Below, piece by piece: positions 63,378-64,000 of a stretch of 64,000 nucleotides of DNA. The stretch spans positions 930,001 to 994,000 of the forward strand of contig NZ_CP099734.1 of assembly GCF_025398175.1 (NCBI RefSeq), written 5' to 3'. Within the stretch, counting starts at the first letter, position 1. Each line of letters opens with the position of its first letter. The notes under the pieces are model-generated. The model saw nothing but the letters and a program-made list of their open reading frames with translations, did not search any database and was not told where the DNA came from. Position numbers and translations under genes: made by a program. The DNA comes from Photobacterium sp. TY1-4 (GTDB taxonomy: Bacteria > Pseudomonadota > Gammaproteobacteria > Enterobacterales > Vibrionaceae).

Positions 63378-64000
63378 TCACATCGTTAAAAAGTTTTTGA
63401 TCAACTGGGCGCCGGCCTTACTGGAGCGCTCCGGGTGGAACTGAACGCCGTAATAGTTCCCGCTTTGCACGGCGGCACTGAATGGCTGCCCGTATTCACA
63501 GCGCGCAATGGTGTATCCGGCCGGGGCCTCTGCGTCAGATACCGGCATGGCATAGCTGTGAACAAAGTAGAAATAGCTGCCTGCCGGAATATTGTTGAAC
63601 AAAGGATGTCCGGCGACCGGGGTGATGGTATTCCAGCCCATGTGCGGCAGTGGCAACTCGCCGGTCTGCATTTTTTTCACCGGCGCGTCACACAAACCCA
63701 GGCAGGTCACCAGCTCGCTCCCGCTCTGGCCATGTTCTTCTGACAATACTCCGAGCAGTTGCATTCCCAGACAGATCCCGAGCATTGGTTGTTTGATCTG
63801 CTTGATCAGTTCAATCAGATCGCGATCGCGCAAATTCTGCATTGCTTCACTGGCGGTGCCGACGCCGGGCAGAAACAGTTTGTCTGCCGCTAGCACCACC
63901 TCCGGATCCTTGCTGACCGTCACCTGGTAGCCCAATCGCTCAATGGCGAAGCGCACCGAGGAGACGTTGGCGCAGCCGGTATCGATGATGACAATACGCT
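63378..64000 (-). CDS. hisH: imidazole glycerol phosphate synthase glutaminase subunit, 5' end cut
   Basis: Hydrolyses glutamine and channels ammonia to HisF. The frame enters at the right edge as [15 protein letters not shown], so only a few N-terminal residues are missing. The class I amidotransferase triad is visible: the cysteine in [10 protein letters not shown], the histidine in QFHPERSS and the glutamate two residues on. The oxyanion loop is PGVGT. The stop is 36 bp before the hisA start. Confidence 0.95.
   Translation of the reverse strand, partial: RIVIIDTGCANVSSVRFAIERLGYQVTVSKDPEVVLAADKLFLPGVGTASEAMQNLRDRDLIELIKQIKQPMLGICLGMQLLGVLSEEHGQSGSELVTCLGLCDAPVKKMQTGELPLPHMGWNTITPVAGHPLFNNIPAGSYFYFVHSYAMPVSDAEAPAGYTIARCEYGQPFSAAVQSGNYYGVQFHPERSSKAGAQLIKNFLTM

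Overview
The window looks like chromosomal DNA of a Vibrionaceae bacterium. The proteins read as close relatives of Escherichia coli and Vibrio housekeeping proteins (GlnS, Pgm, SdhCDAB, SucABCD, MinCDE, HisIEFAH). The gene order is also Vibrio-like: nagE-glnS-fur-fldA-ybfF-seqA-pgm, gltA-sdh-suc, and a lysine riboswitch before an NhaC-type transporter. Base composition is moderate (roughly half G+C by eye), which would suit Photobacterium, Grimontia, Salinivibrio or a relative, but the genus cannot be fixed from this window. No rRNA, tRNA, CRISPR array, prophage or recognisable defence island was seen.

Positions 1-11,700 hold core metabolism and regulation: a divergent nagB/nagE pair with NagC-like operators and a CRP site, glnS, fur, fldA, ybfF, seqA, pgm and several small conserved proteins (DUF4442, DUF2788, DUF1853, YbfA, Nif3-like). 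Positions 11,775-23,037 hold the TCA block: gltA facing away from sdhCDAB-sucABCD, covering citrate synthase, succinate dehydrogenase, the 2-oxoglutarate dehydrogenase E1/E2 subunits and succinyl-CoA synthetase. Positions 23,177-27,300 hold a short-chain acyl-CoA module (CoA-transferase A and B subunits, a LysR regulator, an AtoE-type permease) that feeds the same acetyl-CoA/TCA metabolism.

Positions 27,480-38,430 are a metal-homeostasis region. znuCB and znuA-mepM diverge from a near-ideal Zur box. They are followed by a large propeller-type hybrid sensor kinase whose phosphorelay residues are degenerate, then feoABC behind a Fur box. Positions 38,450-52,700 are mostly housekeeping: HIT protein, DUF924, a GGEEF diguanylate cyclase, argS/yecM, purU, a truncated haemoglobin with a signal peptide, yoaA-tsaB, an alpha/beta hydrolase, fadD with a FadR box, and rnd.

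An IS4-family element (about 52,755-54,220) sits between the convergent rnd and minE genes and ends 2 bp from the minE stop codon. Beyond it lie minCDE, ycgL, a lytic transglycosylase, hns, the lysine-riboswitch transporter, tdk and the distal his operon (hisIE, hisF, hisA and a 5'-truncated hisH running off the window).

I did not find a clearly new multi-gene system. The most unusual single items are the hybrid kinase with a His-to-Gln change in its H-box and a degenerate receiver, the layered alternative structures downstream of the lysine aptamer, the exported haemoglobin, the terminator-like hairpin that abuts the transposase start codon, and a 20-bp tandem repeat just after hisIE.
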